Part shown: positions 16,204 to 25,294 of the stretch, piece by piece | Layout: every line of letters starts with the position of its first letter | How positions within the stretch are numbered: the stretch's first letter is position 1 | Position numbers and translations under genes: made by a program | Source: Amaricoccus solimangrovi | Lineage (GTDB): Bacteria > Pseudomonadota > Alphaproteobacteria > Rhodobacterales > Rhodobacteraceae | NCBI RefSeq assembly: GCF_006385685.1 | Contig: NZ_VFRP01000001.1 | Location: 62,001 to 126,000, forward strand | Length of the DNA: 64,000 nt | Reading direction: 5' to 3' | Notes under the pieces: model-generated | What the model saw: the letters and a program-made list of their open reading frames with translations, nothing else | What the model was told of the DNA's origin: nothing | Database searches by the model: none

Positions 16204-17391
16204 ATGAGCCATACGTCCGCGACTCTGGTCGCCCCCGCGAAGCCCGCCATCAAACCCGCGCGTCCGGAATTCTCCTCCGGCCCCTGCCCGAAGCGGCCGG
16301 GCTGGAGCGCGGAGGCCGTGGCAAGGATCGCCTTCCTCGGCCGCTCGCACCGCGCCGCCGCCCCGAAGGCGCAGCTCAGGGATGCGATCGAGCGCACCGC
16401 GAAGCTTCTGAACGTGCCCGCCGATTACCGCGTCGGCATCGTCCCGGCGTCGGACACCGGCGCCTTCGAGATGGCGATGTGGTCGATGCTGGGCGCGCGG
16501 CCCGTCGACATGCTGGTCTGGGAGAGCTTCGGCCAAGGCTGGGCGACGGATGCGACGAAGCAGCTCAGGCTCAGCGATTGCAGGGTCTTGACCGCCGAAT
16601 ATGGCGCGCTGCCTGAACTCGGAGAGGTCCGGAAGGACGCCGACATCTGCTTCACCTGGAACGGCACCACCTCCGGCGCGCGCGTGCCGGACGCCGACTG
16701 GATCCCGGCGGACCGCGAGGGGCTGACCTTCTGCGACGCGACCTCGGCCGCCTTCGCGCAGGATCTCGACTGGGCGAAGCTCGATGTCACCACCTTCTCC
16801 TGGCAGAAGGCGATGGGCGGCGAGGGCGCGCATGGCGTGCTGATCCTCAGCCCCCGCGCGGTCGAGCGGCTGGAGAGCTTCACGCCCGACCGCCCGCTTC
16901 CGAAGATCTTCCGCCTGACCAAGGGCGGCAAGCTGATCGAGGGCATCTTCAAGGGCGAGACGATCAACACCCCCTCGATGCTCTGCGTCGCCGATTGCGT
17001 GGACGCGCTCGGCTGGATGGAGGGAATCGGCGGGCTTCAGGCCACACGCGCCCGGGCGGATGCGAATTACGCCGCGCTTCAGGCCTGGGTGGACCGGACG
17101 GACTGGATCGCGAACCTCGTCGCCGATCCGGCGGCGCGGTCGAACACCTCCGTCTGCCTCCGGATCACCGATCCGGCGGTCGCCGCGCTCGACGACGCCG
17201 GCCAGCGGGATTTCGTCAAGAAGCTCGTGAAGATCCTCGAGACGGAAGAGGCCGCCTTCGACATCGGCGGCTATCGCGACGCGCCGGCGGGGCTTCGGAT
17301 CTGGTGCGGCACCACGGTCGACACCGCCGATGTCGAGGCGCTGACGCCCTGGCTCGACTGGGCCTTCGCGGAACTCCGCGCGAAGCTGTGA
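16204..17391 (+). CDS. serC: Phosphoserine transaminase
   Basis: 395-residue PLP enzyme converting 3-phosphohydroxypyruvate to phosphoserine; also used in PLP synthesis. It belongs to the alphaproteobacterial/archaeal branch of SerC, with [15 protein letters not shown] near the start, an [14 protein letters not shown] motif, [10 protein letters not shown], and the PLP lysine Lys202 in [13 protein letters not shown]. The [10 protein letters not shown]-type segment ([10 protein letters not shown]) is present. GGAG lies 7 bases before the ATG. It is followed by serA after a 93-base gap with a hairpin. Confidence 0.95.
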   Translation: MSHTSATLVAPAKPAIKPARPEFSSGPCPKRPGWSAEAVARIAFLGRSHRAAAPKAQLRDAIERTAKLLNVPADYRVGIVPASDTGAFEMAMWSMLGARPVDMLVWESFGQGWATDATKQLRLSDCRVLTAEYGALPELGEVRKDADICFTWNGTTSGARVPDADWIPADREGLTFCDATSAAFAQDLDWAKLDVTTFSWQKAMGGEGAHGVLILSPRAVERLESFTPDRPLPKIFRLTKGGKLIEGIFKGETINTPSMLCVADCVDALGWMEGIGGLQATRARADANYAALQAWVDRTDWIANLVADPAARSNTSVCLRITDPAVAALDDAGQRDFVKKLVKILETEEAAFDIGGYRDAPAGLRIWCGTTVDTADVEALTPWLDWAFAELRAKL

Positions 17392-17399
17392 TTTTTCGC

Positions 17400-17426
17400 C
17401 GGATCCCGTGATTTCAACGGGATCCG
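17400..17426 (+). terminator. Perfect hairpin between serC and serA
   Basis: CGGATCCCGT and ACGGGATCCG form a perfect 10-bp stem with a 7-base loop 9 bases after the serC stop; CGCCTTTCC follows, with only a short T-run. It probably gives partial termination or protects the 3' end of serC mRNA, lowering serA relative to serC. A full stop is unlikely since serA has no clear promoter of its own. Confidence 0.5.
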
Positions 17427-17484
17427 CGCCTTTCCTGACAGATGAAACATGAGCCCGCGAGGCTCGCAGGCAGGATTGAAAACC

Positions 17485-19077
17485 ATGCCCAAGGTACTCA
17501 TTTCGGACGAACTTTCGGACGCCGCCGTCCAGATCTTCAAGGACGCGGGCGTCGAGGTCGACTTCCAGCCGAAGCTCGGCAAGGACCCGGCGAAACTGGC
17601 CGAAATCATCGGCGACTACGACGGCCTCGCGATCCGCTCCGCGACCAAGGTGACGGCGGATCTCATCGCCAAGGCGACCAATCTCAAGGTGGTCGGCCGC
17701 GCCGGGATCGGCGTCGACAATGTCGACATCCCGGCGGCCTCGGCGAAGGGCATCGTGGTGATGAACACGCCCTTCGGCAATTCGATCACCACCGCCGAGC
17801 ACGCGGTCGCGATGATGTTCGCCTGCGCCCGCCAAATTCCCGCCGCCGATGCCTCGACCCAGGCCGGCAAGTGGGAGAAGTCGAAGTTCATGGGCGTCGA
17901 GATCACCGGCAAGACGCTCGGCCTGATCGGCGCCGGCAACATCGGCTCGGTGGTCGCGGCGCGCGCGATCGGATTGAAGATGAAGGTCATCGCCTATGAT
18001 CCGTTCCTCTCGGCCGAGCGCGCGCAGGCGCTCGGGATCGAGCGGATCGAGGAGGTTGATGACCTGCTCGCCCGCGCCGATTTCGTGACGCTGCATGTGC
18101 CGAAGACCGAGAAGACCGCGAACATCATCTCGGCCGAACGCGTGGCGAAGATGAAGAAGGGGGCGCGGCTCATCAACTGCGCGCGCGGCGGGCTCGTCGA
18201 CGAGGCCGCGGTCGCGGAGGCGCTGAGGTCGGGCCATCTCGCGGGCGCGGCCTTCGACGTCTTCTCGGTGGAGCCGGCGAAGGAGAACCCGCTCTTCGGC
18301 GCGCCGAACGCGGTCTGCACGCCCCATCTCGGCGCCTCGACCTCCGAGGCGCAGGAGAACGTGGCGCTCCAGGTCGCCGAGCAGATGTCGGACTACCTGA
18401 TGCATGGCGCGATCTCGAACGCGCTGAACGCGCCGAGCGTGACCGCCGAGGAAGCGCCGGTGCTGAAGCCCTGGGTGAGCCTCGCCGAGACGCTCGGCAG
18501 CTTCGCGGGCCAGGTGACCGAGGATCCGATCGAGGAGATCGAGATCGAATACGTGGGCGAGGTGGGCGACCTGAACCTGAAGCCGCTGACCGCCGCGCTC
18601 TCGGCCGGGCTCCTGAAGCCGCTGGTCGGCGAGGGCGGCGTCAACATGGTCTCCGCCCCGGTCGTGGCGCGCGAGCGCGGCATCCACATCACCGAGAGCC
18701 GCAAGGACGCGCAGGGCGCCTTCGGCTCCTACATCCGGCTGATCGTGACCACCGAGACGCTGACGCGCTCGGTCGCGGGCACGATCTATTCGGACGGCAA
18801 GCCGCGCTTCATCCAGATCAAGGGGATCAACCTCGAGGCCGAGCCGATGAAGCACATGCTCTACACGACCAATACCGACACGCCGGGCTATATCGGCGCG
18901 CTCGGCACCAAGCTCGGCGCGCTCGGCGTCAACATCGCGACCTTCGCGCTCGGGCGCGAGGAGAAGAGCGGCGAGGCGCTGGCGCTGCTCGGGGTGGACG
19001 ACAACATCAGCGAGACGGCCTTGGCCGAGATCGCCGCGCTGCCGCAGATCCGCCACGCGAAGGCGCTGGCGTTCTGA
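17485..19077 (+). CDS. serA: D-3-phosphoglycerate dehydrogenase
   Basis: 530-residue enzyme, first step of serine synthesis (3-phosphoglycerate to 3-phosphohydroxypyruvate). Long (type I) form: catalytic domain, NAD domain with GLIGAGNIGSVVAARA (about residue 148), INCARGGLVDE with the catalytic Arg, and TPHLGASTSEAQENVA with the catalytic His. An intervening domain and a C-terminal ACT domain (TDTPGYIGALGTKLG) follow. The ATG at 17485 gives the standard N-terminus MPKVLISDELS; an in-frame ATG at 17449 is less likely. It is second in the serC-serA unit and is followed by a REP-like array. Confidence 0.96.
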   Translation: MPKVLISDELSDAAVQIFKDAGVEVDFQPKLGKDPAKLAEIIGDYDGLAIRSATKVTADLIAKATNLKVVGRAGIGVDNVDIPAASAKGIVVMNTPFGNSITTAEHAVAMMFACARQIPAADASTQAGKWEKSKFMGVEITGKTLGLIGAGNIGSVVAARAIGLKMKVIAYDPFLSAERAQALGIERIEEVDDLLARADFVTLHVPKTEKTANIISAERVAKMKKGARLINCARGGLVDEAAVAEALRSGHLAGAAFDVFSVEPAKENPLFGAPNAVCTPHLGASTSEAQENVALQVAEQMSDYLMHGAISNALNAPSVTAEEAPVLKPWVSLAETLGSFAGQVTEDPIEEIEIEYVGEVGDLNLKPLTAALSAGLLKPLVGEGGVNMVSAPVVARERGIHITESRKDAQGAFGSYIRLIVTTETLTRSVAGTIYSDGKPRFIQIKGINLEAEPMKHMLYTTNTDTPGYIGALGTKLGALGVNIATFALGREEKSGEALALLGVDDNISETALAEIAALPQIRHAKALAF

Positions 19078-19111
19078 GCGCGGAGCGCCGGGTCTCCGGC
19101 GCTTCCATTGG

Positions 19112-19399
19112 TAGGGCGGACCTCGGTCCGCCGTCCCCGGCGCCGGATGGCGGACAGATGTCCGCCCTACGGCGTGCCGGGTGGATGTCTGGCCCGCGTG
19201 GGGCGGACCTTGGTCCGCCGTCCCCGGCGCCGGATGGCGGACAGATGTCCGCCCTACGGCGTGGCGGGGGGATGTCTGGCCCGCGTGGGGCGGACCTCGG
19301 TCCGCCGTCCCCGGCGCCGGGTGGCGGACAGATGTCCGCCCTACGGCGTGGCGGTGGATGTCCGTCCCGCGTAGGGCGGACCTTGGTCCGCCGTCCCCC
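19112..19399. repeat. Tandem array of 87-bp REP/BIME-like palindromic units
   Basis: Three full units begin at 19112, 19199 and 19286 (87, 87 and about 86 bp) and a partial fourth begins at 19372. Each full unit has a forward palindrome, TAGGGCGGACC..GGTCCGCC, then an inverted one, GGCGGACAGATGTCCGCCCTA, joined by a CCGTCCCCGGCGCCGG linker. The pairing of opposite palindromes is like BIME elements. The same palindromes occur at 51523-51646. The array fills the 426-base gap between serA and purA; nothing else is evident there. It may act on transcript ends. The mobilising enzyme, if any, is not in this window. Confidence 0.85.
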
Positions 19400-19503
19400 G
19401 CGGTACGGCTTTTCCGTCGCCGGCCCAGCTTTCGCGGTTTCGATCCCGCGGGCCGGTCGCTATAAGGCCCCCGGCTTCCGTTTCGGAAAAAGGGATCTCT
19501 CGA

Positions 19504-20792
<1,289 letters not shown>

Positions 20793-20796
<4 letters not shown>

Positions 20797-21032
20797 GGCC
20801 GCTCGGCTACCGCGCGCGGCGGCGCTGGGCGCTCCTCATCCTGGTGGTGGGGCTGCCGGCCTATATCGTCGCCGCGGTCAGCCTTCTGGCGCTCTTCGAC
20901 CGGCCGCCGTTCTGGCTCGAGCTCGCGATCTACGTGGCGCTCGGCATCCTCTGGGCGCTGCCCTTCCGGGCGGTGTTCCGGGGGATCGGCCGACCGGATC
21001 CGGGGGCGCCGCCGGAGAACCGGGAGCCCTGA
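20793..21032 (+). CDS. DUF2842 small inner-membrane protein
   Basis: 79-residue protein of the alphaproteobacterial DUF2842 family, function unknown. [30 protein letters not shown] gives a first membrane segment (about residues 12-32), and [29 protein letters not shown] a second (about 39-60); the C-terminus is polar. Start overlaps the purA stop (ATGA). The family commonly sits beside purA in Rhodobacterales. Confidence 0.85.
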
Positions 21033-21134
21033 GCGGGTGCGTCGCAACGGCGCGGCGCGGCGGAACCGGCGGTTTTTCGCTCGCACCTCACGCCGCGGTG
21101 CCGCATAGTTGTCCGGAGCGACCGGAGGGCCAGC

Positions 21135-21872
21135 ATGATCGTATCCCATGCCAGAAAGTTCATCTTCCTGAAGACCCACAAGACCGCGGGGACCTCGCTC
21201 GAAATCGCCCTGTCGAAATACTGCGGTCCGGAAGACATCCTCACCCCCATCGCCTCCGACGAGGGGATCCGGCGCGAAATCGCCGGAATCGGCGCGCAGA
21301 ACTACGGGCGGCCGATTTCCCAGTATGGTCCGGGACACTACTACGCGCGCTTCATCCGGCGCGAAATTCCCGCCGCCTATACCGAACACATGCGGGCGGT
21401 CGACGCGCGCGAGCGTCTCGGCGAGAAGGTCTGGAACGCCTATTTCAAGTTCACGATCGTCCGCAATCCGTTCGACCGGATCCTCAGCCGCTATCACTGG
21501 ACGATGAAGACGCGGCCGCATCTGGCGGCGCGCTGGGGCGTCACGGATCTCGGTTCCTTCATCCGCTACCGGGCCGATTACGTGAACGAGAACTGGCTGA
21601 CCTATACCTCGGGCGACAGGCTTCTCGTCGATGACACGGTGCGCTACGAGCATCGCGAGGAGGATCTCGCGCGGATCAGCGAACGGATCGGGCTCGATCA
21701 CAACCTGCACGAGGACATGAGCCGGATCAACGCGAAGGGCAGCTTCCGGCCGAAGGCCGAGCGGTCCGAGAGCCTGCTCGGACCGGGCGAGATCGCCCTC
21801 GTGCGCGGCCTCTGCGCGGCGGAGATCGCGCGCTTCGGCTACGAACCGATGGGCGCGCGCAGCGCCGCCTGA
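21135..21872 (+). CDS. Sulfotransferase family protein
   Basis: 245-residue protein with the two PAPS-binding signatures: KTHKTAGTSLEIAL (5'-phosphosulfate loop, about residues 14-27) and KFTIVRNPFDRILSRYHWTMK (3'-phosphate site, about residues 108-128). This is the sulfotransferase family 2 type that modifies carbohydrates or cell-surface molecules. No signal peptide or membrane anchor. GGAGGG lies 7 bases before the ATG. It has no sulfation or glycan genes around it, so the acceptor is unknown; it looks like a single accessory gene in a core region. Confidence 0.82.
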   Translation: MIVSHARKFIFLKTHKTAGTSLEIALSKYCGPEDILTPIASDEGIRREIAGIGAQNYGRPISQYGPGHYYARFIRREIPAAYTEHMRAVDARERLGEKVWNAYFKFTIVRNPFDRILSRYHWTMKTRPHLAARWGVTDLGSFIRYRADYVNENWLTYTSGDRLLVDDTVRYEHREEDLARISERIGLDHNLHEDMSRINAKGSFRPKAERSESLLGPGEIALVRGLCAAEIARFGYEPMGARSAA

Positions 21873-21944
21873 GGGCGCGGCCGCTTTCCTCCCCGGCGTC
21901 GCTCCTGTAACGGTGGGGCCGAGGAAGATCGCGGGAGGATCGGG

Positions 21945-22409
21945 ATGTCGCGTCGCGCCTTGCTGTTGGGACTGGGGCTCGCACTGGCCTCCGGCGCCGG
22001 AGTCGCGCGGGCCGACGAGGTGGGCGAGGTCACGACCGCGTTCAAGCTGCTCGGCGCGAACCACAAGATCGTCGTCGAGGCCTTCGACGATCCCAAGGTC
22101 GAGGGGGTGAGCTGCTTCATCAGCCGCGCCCGTACCGGCGGGATCAAGGGCTCGCTCGGCATCGCCGAGGATACGTCGGACGCCTCGATCAACTGCCAGC
22201 AGACCGGGCCGGTGCATTTCCGCGAGGACCTGGAGGATGGCGAGGAGGTGTTCAGCCAGCGCGCCTCGATCATGTTCAAGCGCATCCAGGTCGTGCGCTT
22301 CCAGGACAAGGCGCGCAACGCGCTGGTCTATCTCACCTATTCCGACAAGCTGATCGACGGCTCGCCCAAGAACAGCGTCTCGGCGGTCGTCATCCGCGAT
22401 TGGAACTGA
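21945..22409 (+). CDS. CreA-family periplasmic protein
   Basis: 154-residue protein of the CreA family (function unresolved). A signal peptide MSRRALLLGLGLALASGAGVARA precedes the mature domain with VTTAFKLLGANHKIVVEAFDDPKVEGVSCFISRARTGG split by family-typical Gly and Cys residues; two Cys (CF and NCQQTG) may pair. GGGAGG lies 6 bases before the ATG. It overlaps the following gene by 10 bases. Confidence 0.85.
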   Translation: MSRRALLLGLGLALASGAGVARADEVGEVTTAFKLLGANHKIVVEAFDDPKVEGVSCFISRARTGGIKGSLGIAEDTSDASINCQQTGPVHFREDLEDGEEVFSQRASIMFKRIQVVRFQDKARNALVYLTYSDKLIDGSPKNSVSAVVIRDWN

Positions 22410-23068
22410 GACCGGTCCTCTATCGCGCGGCGGGTCCCGTCACGCTCGTCGGCGGTGGGCCCGTGACGCCCGCCGCGCTCGCCGCCGCGCTCGCGCTCGC
22501 GCCGGAGGTCTACGCGGCCGACGGGGGAGGGGATGTCGCGCTGCCGGCGGGCCATCGGCTGCGCGCGATCATCGGCGACATCGATTCGCTCGGCTCCGAC
22601 CCCGCGCGGGAGGGCGCGCCGCCGGTGCACCGGATCGCCGAGCAGGACACGACCGATCTCGAGAAATGCCTCTATTCGATCGAGGCGCCGCTCTATCTCG
22701 GGGTGGGCTTCCTCGGCGGGCGGGTCGATCACGAACTGGCCGCGCTCAACGCGCTCGCGCGCCATCCGGAGCGGCGGATGATCCTGATCGGGGAGAGCGA
22801 TCTCTGCCTGCGCTGCCCGGAGGCGGGGCTCCGGCTGAGCGCCGAGGCCGGCGAGCGGGTCTCGCTCTTTCCGATGGGGCCGGCGCGGGGCACGCGGTCG
22901 GTGGGGCTCACCTGGCCGGTGACCGATCTCGAGCTCGCCCCGGCGGGGCGGATCGGCACGTCCAACAGCGCGCTCGGCGGGCCGCTCGAGATCGGTTTCT
23001 CCGGGGGGCCGGTGCTCGTGATCCTGCCCGTCGGCCATCTCGGGCAGGTCACGCGGAGCCTCGGCTGA
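22400..23068 (+). CDS. thiN: Thiamine diphosphokinase
   Basis: 222-residue enzyme transferring pyrophosphate from ATP to thiamine. Motifs: ADGGGDVAL, AIIGDIDSLGS, HRIAEQDTTDLEKCLYSI (the D-x-D-F/TTDLEK signature), GFLGGRVDHELAALNAL with metal-binding Asp, and GTSNSALGGPLEI at the C-terminal thiamine site. The start is taken as TTG at 22400, overlapping the CreA-like gene; the true start could be a few codons later. Its TGA is directly followed by the stop of the convergent TetR gene (the two stops make TGATCA). Confidence 0.88.
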   Translation: MELRPVLYRAAGPVTLVGGGPVTPAALAAALALAPEVYAADGGGDVALPAGHRLRAIIGDIDSLGSDPAREGAPPVHRIAEQDTTDLEKCLYSIEAPLYLGVGFLGGRVDHELAALNALARHPERRMILIGESDLCLRCPEAGLRLSAEAGERVSLFPMGPARGTRSVGLTWPVTDLELAPAGRIGTSNSALGGPLEIGFSGGPVLVILPVGHLGQVTRSLG

Positions 23069-23731
23069 TCAGTCGCGCCGGCCGAAGGCGCGCAGAAAGG
23101 TCTCGACCGTCCGGCGCGCGTGCCGTTCGATCTCCTCCGCGTCCGGCGGATCGCCGATCCGGAACAGCCGGCGGTGGAACAGGTCGGCCTTGCAGATGCC
23201 GTAGAAGACATGCGCCGCGTAATCCGGGTCGAGATCCACGAGTTCGCCCCGCTTCACCGCGAGATCGAGCGCGGGGGCGAGGCGGGTCCGGTTCATCTCC
23301 GATCCGGTGTCGTAGAAGGTGCGGCCGATGTCGGGGAAGCGCGCCGTCTCGCCGACGGCGATCCGGTAGATGCTCTGCCCGAATTCGCCGAGGCTGAAGT
23401 TCAGCACGTCGCGCGCGAGATCGAGCAGGAATTCCGCGATCGGCCGGTCGTGATAGCCGAGTTCGGGATGCAGATTGGCCTGGGTCCGGCATTCCTGCGC
23501 CAGAACCGCGCTGAAGAGCGCCGCCTTGTCGGGGAAGTGGCGGTAGAGCGTGGCCTTGGAGATGCCAGCCGAGCGGGCGATGTCATCGACGCTCGCCCCC
23601 TCGTAGCCGTCGCTGAGGAACACCTGGCGCGCGCCGGCCAGCACCTGCGCGCATTTCTGCTCGCCGCGTTCCGCCCGGCTCATCGCGCCGCCCGCGCAGG
23701 GGTCGCAGGGGATCGTCGGTTCGTGCTTCAT
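23069..23731 (-). CDS. TetR/AcrR-family regulator 1
   Basis: 220-residue repressor. The helix-turn-helix is at about residues 43-62, in the segment DGYEGASVDDIARSAGISKA and then TLYRHFPDKAALF. The C-terminal part with ARFPDIGRTFYDTGSEMNRTRLAP resembles the AefR-like ligand domain. The N-terminus carries a short CDPCAGG stretch with two Cys. Start ATG at 23731; ATG at 23683 is an alternative that would remove this Cys segment. It is divergent from a small secreted protein (24066), and two palindromes in the gap are likely its operators. It is a relative of the TetR gene at 34094. Confidence 0.88.
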   Translation of the reverse strand: MKHEPTIPCDPCAGGAMSRAERGEQKCAQVLAGARQVFLSDGYEGASVDDIARSAGISKATLYRHFPDKAALFSAVLAQECRTQANLHPELGYHDRPIAEFLLDLARDVLNFSLGEFGQSIYRIAVGETARFPDIGRTFYDTGSEMNRTRLAPALDLAVKRGELVDLDPDYAAHVFYGICKADLFHRRLFRIGDPPDAEEIERHARRTVETFLRAFGRRD

Positions 23732-23945
23732 CCTCACACCCCACCGGCTCGCTGGCGGTTCAGCTTTTCGTGAGCAGCCTAGCAGCGCCAATTCGCGAAG
23801 TCCAATCGCCGCGGCGTCCCGGTGCCTGTTCGGGCAGGGGCGCCCGGCCCGTGTTGCCTCTTAATTGGGCATCGGAACGGGGGATCGCAAGGGTCGCCGG
23901 GGGCGCCAGGAGGGCGGCGCGGGGGCGGCTCGAAAAAATGTGAAC

Positions 23946-23961
23946 TGAACGGTATCGTTCA
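23946..23961. promoter_or_regulatory. Palindromic operator candidate A (TetR 1 / small secreted protein)
   Basis: TGAACGGTATCGTTCA has perfect 6-bp arms around a 4-base centre, just upstream of the TTGACC -35 candidate. It carries the GAACG..CGTTC half-sites also present in site B (24003-24021). Confidence 0.5.
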
Positions 23962-23964
23962 CCC

Positions 23965-23992
23965 TTGACCCCGCGGGTGGCGGGGTTAATTG
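23965..23992 (+). promoter_or_regulatory. Candidate promoter of the small secreted protein
   Basis: TTGACC at 23965-23970 and TAATTG at 23987-23992 with a 16-base spacer. It is flanked on both sides by palindromes A and B, the classical layout of a TetR-repressed promoter. A second copy of TTAATTGGG lies 125 bases upstream (23861-23869), of unknown meaning. Confidence 0.45.
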
Positions 23993-24002
23993 GGTACGGC
24001 AT

Positions 24003-24021
24003 GAACGAAACAGTTTCGTTC
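24003..24021. promoter_or_regulatory. Palindromic operator candidate B (TetR 1 / small secreted protein)
   Basis: GAACGAAAC-A-GTTTCGTTC is a perfect 9+1+9 palindrome lying at the probable transcription start, 45 bases before the small gene's ATG. A length and symmetry like this is typical for TetR-family operators. The rest of the 334-base gap 23732-24065 shows no gene. Confidence 0.6.
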
Positions 24022-24065
24022 GACGCGAAGGCCGAAACGTCTTCGCTGGACCAGGAGAGACAGAC

Positions 24066-24284
24066 ATGAAGATTTCCCATGTTCTCGTCGTCGCGGGGGG
24101 CCTGCTCGCCGCGGCCGGAGCTTCCTTCGCCGCCGACGGCCAGACGCTGGGCGAACGGCTCGCCAACGGGTCGATGACGCAGCAGCGGTTCAACCAGCTC
24201 ATTCCCTTCACCGGCCTGACCCCCGATCAGGCGAAGGCGCTCACCCTCGACGAGGTGGTGTCGCTGCGCTGGCAGGACAGCTGA
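24066..24284 (+). CDS. Small secreted protein of unknown function
   Basis: 72-residue protein, not recognised. A clear signal peptide [22 protein letters not shown] is cleaved before ADGQ, leaving about 49 residues. The mature part is [20 protein letters not shown], then a short segment with [19 protein letters not shown], and it has no Cys. AGGAGAG stands before the ATG. It is divergent from a TetR gene, with operator-like palindromes around its promoter, and followed by a strong terminator, so it is a single-gene, probably inducible unit. The Thr-Pro-x-x-Ala helix pattern suggests a compact helical peptide. Confidence 0.72.
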   Translation: MKISHVLVVAGGLLAAAGASFAADGQTLGERLANGSMTQQRFNQLIPFTGLTPDQAKALTLDEVVSLRWQDS

Positions 24285-24341
24285 GCGAAGCCCAGGTCCG
24301 CCGGTCGCGGGGGACCCCCCCGATTGCCTCGCGACCCTTCC

Positions 24342-24363
24342 ACTGGCCCCTTCGGGGGCCAGT
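24342..24363 (+). terminator. Stable TTCG-loop hairpin after the small secreted protein gene
   Basis: ACTGGCCCC-TTCG-GGGGCCAGT is a perfect 9-bp stem capped by a C(TTCG)G tetraloop, then TCCGTTTC. It lies 57 bases after the stop and should end the small transcript before rpiA. The T-run is interrupted. Confidence 0.65.
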
Positions 24364-24529
24364 TCCGTTTCGGGGATCCCGGCGCGAGCGGGGCGCGCGC
24401 GCGGCGCCGACGGCCGATATGTCCGCGAAAAGGCGATGTTATCAGGCGCGGCGCGGGGATTATCGCCTTCCGGTCCGGGGAGATTGCACCTATAACCCGG
24501 GCCATTCCTTCCCGCGCGGAGCCCTGCCC

Positions 24530-25294
24530 ATGTCGATTTCCCCCGCCGACGCCGCGAAACGCGCCGCCGCCGCCCTCGCGCTCGAAAGCGTGGAAGGGGG
24601 CATGCGGCTCGGCATCGGGACCGGCTCGACCGCCGTCTGGCTGGTCCGCCTGCTCGCGGAGCGCATCTCCGCGACCGGACTCGACGTCGTCTGCGTGCCG
24701 ACCTCGGAGGCGACGGCGGCGCTGGCGCGCGAACTCGGCGTGCCGCTCGCCACGCTGGACGAGCTTGGCGCGCTCGATCTCGCCATCGACGGGGCCGACG
24801 AATTCGATCCCCGGCTCGACCTGATCAAGGGCGGCGGCGGCGCGCATTTCCGGGAGAAGATCGTCGCCGCGGCGGCGGCGCGCTTCATCGTGATCGCGGA
24901 CGAGGGCAAGCGGGTGCCGCGGCTCGGCGCCTTCCCGCTGCCCGTCGAGGTGGTCCGCTTCGGCTGGCCCGCGACCGAGGCGGCGATCCGCCGCGCGCTC
25001 GAAGGTCTCGACCTCGGCGGCGCGCCGATCCGGCTGCGCGAGAGGGACGGGGCGCCCGCGCTGACGGACGAGGGCAACTACATCCTCGATCTCGCCCTCG
25101 GCGCCATTCCCGACGCGCCGGCGCTCGCGCGGCGGCTCGACTCGATCACCGGGGTGGTCGAGCACGGGCTCTTCATCGGCATGGCCGATTGCGTGGCGCT
25201 CGGCCGGGCCGACGGAACCGCCGGGATGCTGCGCCGCCTCGCCGCGACGCCCGATCCGCGCGAGATCGACCTGATGCGGGACGAGGACGCATGA
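24530..25294 (+). CDS. rpiA: Ribose-5-phosphate isomerase A
   Basis: 254-residue isomerase interconverting ribose 5-phosphate and ribulose 5-phosphate. [15 protein letters not shown] (phosphate loop, about residues 27-41), [31 protein letters not shown] split over about residues 82-113 with the catalytic Asp/Lys, and GNYILDL are all typical. The ATG at 24530 begins at the usual [14 protein letters not shown]. The end overlaps gor by 4 bases (ATGA). Confidence 0.95.
   Translation: MSISPADAAKRAAAALALESVEGGMRLGIGTGSTAVWLVRLLAERISATGLDVVCVPTSEATAALARELGVPLATLDELGALDLAIDGADEFDPRLDLIKGGGGAHFREKIVAAAAARFIVIADEGKRVPRLGAFPLPVEVVRFGWPATEAAIRRALEGLDLGGAPIRLRERDGAPALTDEGNYILDLALGAIPDAPALARRLDSITGVVEHGLFIGMADCVALGRADGTAGMLRRLAATPDPREIDLMRDEDA

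Noticed and set aside
19112-19399. Repeats considered as a CRISPR array
   Set aside because: The units are 87-bp tandem copies made of palindromes; there are no unique spacers between short identical repeats, and no cas genes.
19108-19465. Open frames within the repeat array giving repeated VGRTSVRRP-type peptides
   Set aside because: The peptide repeats only mirror the DNA repeat; no start signal or conservation in sense.
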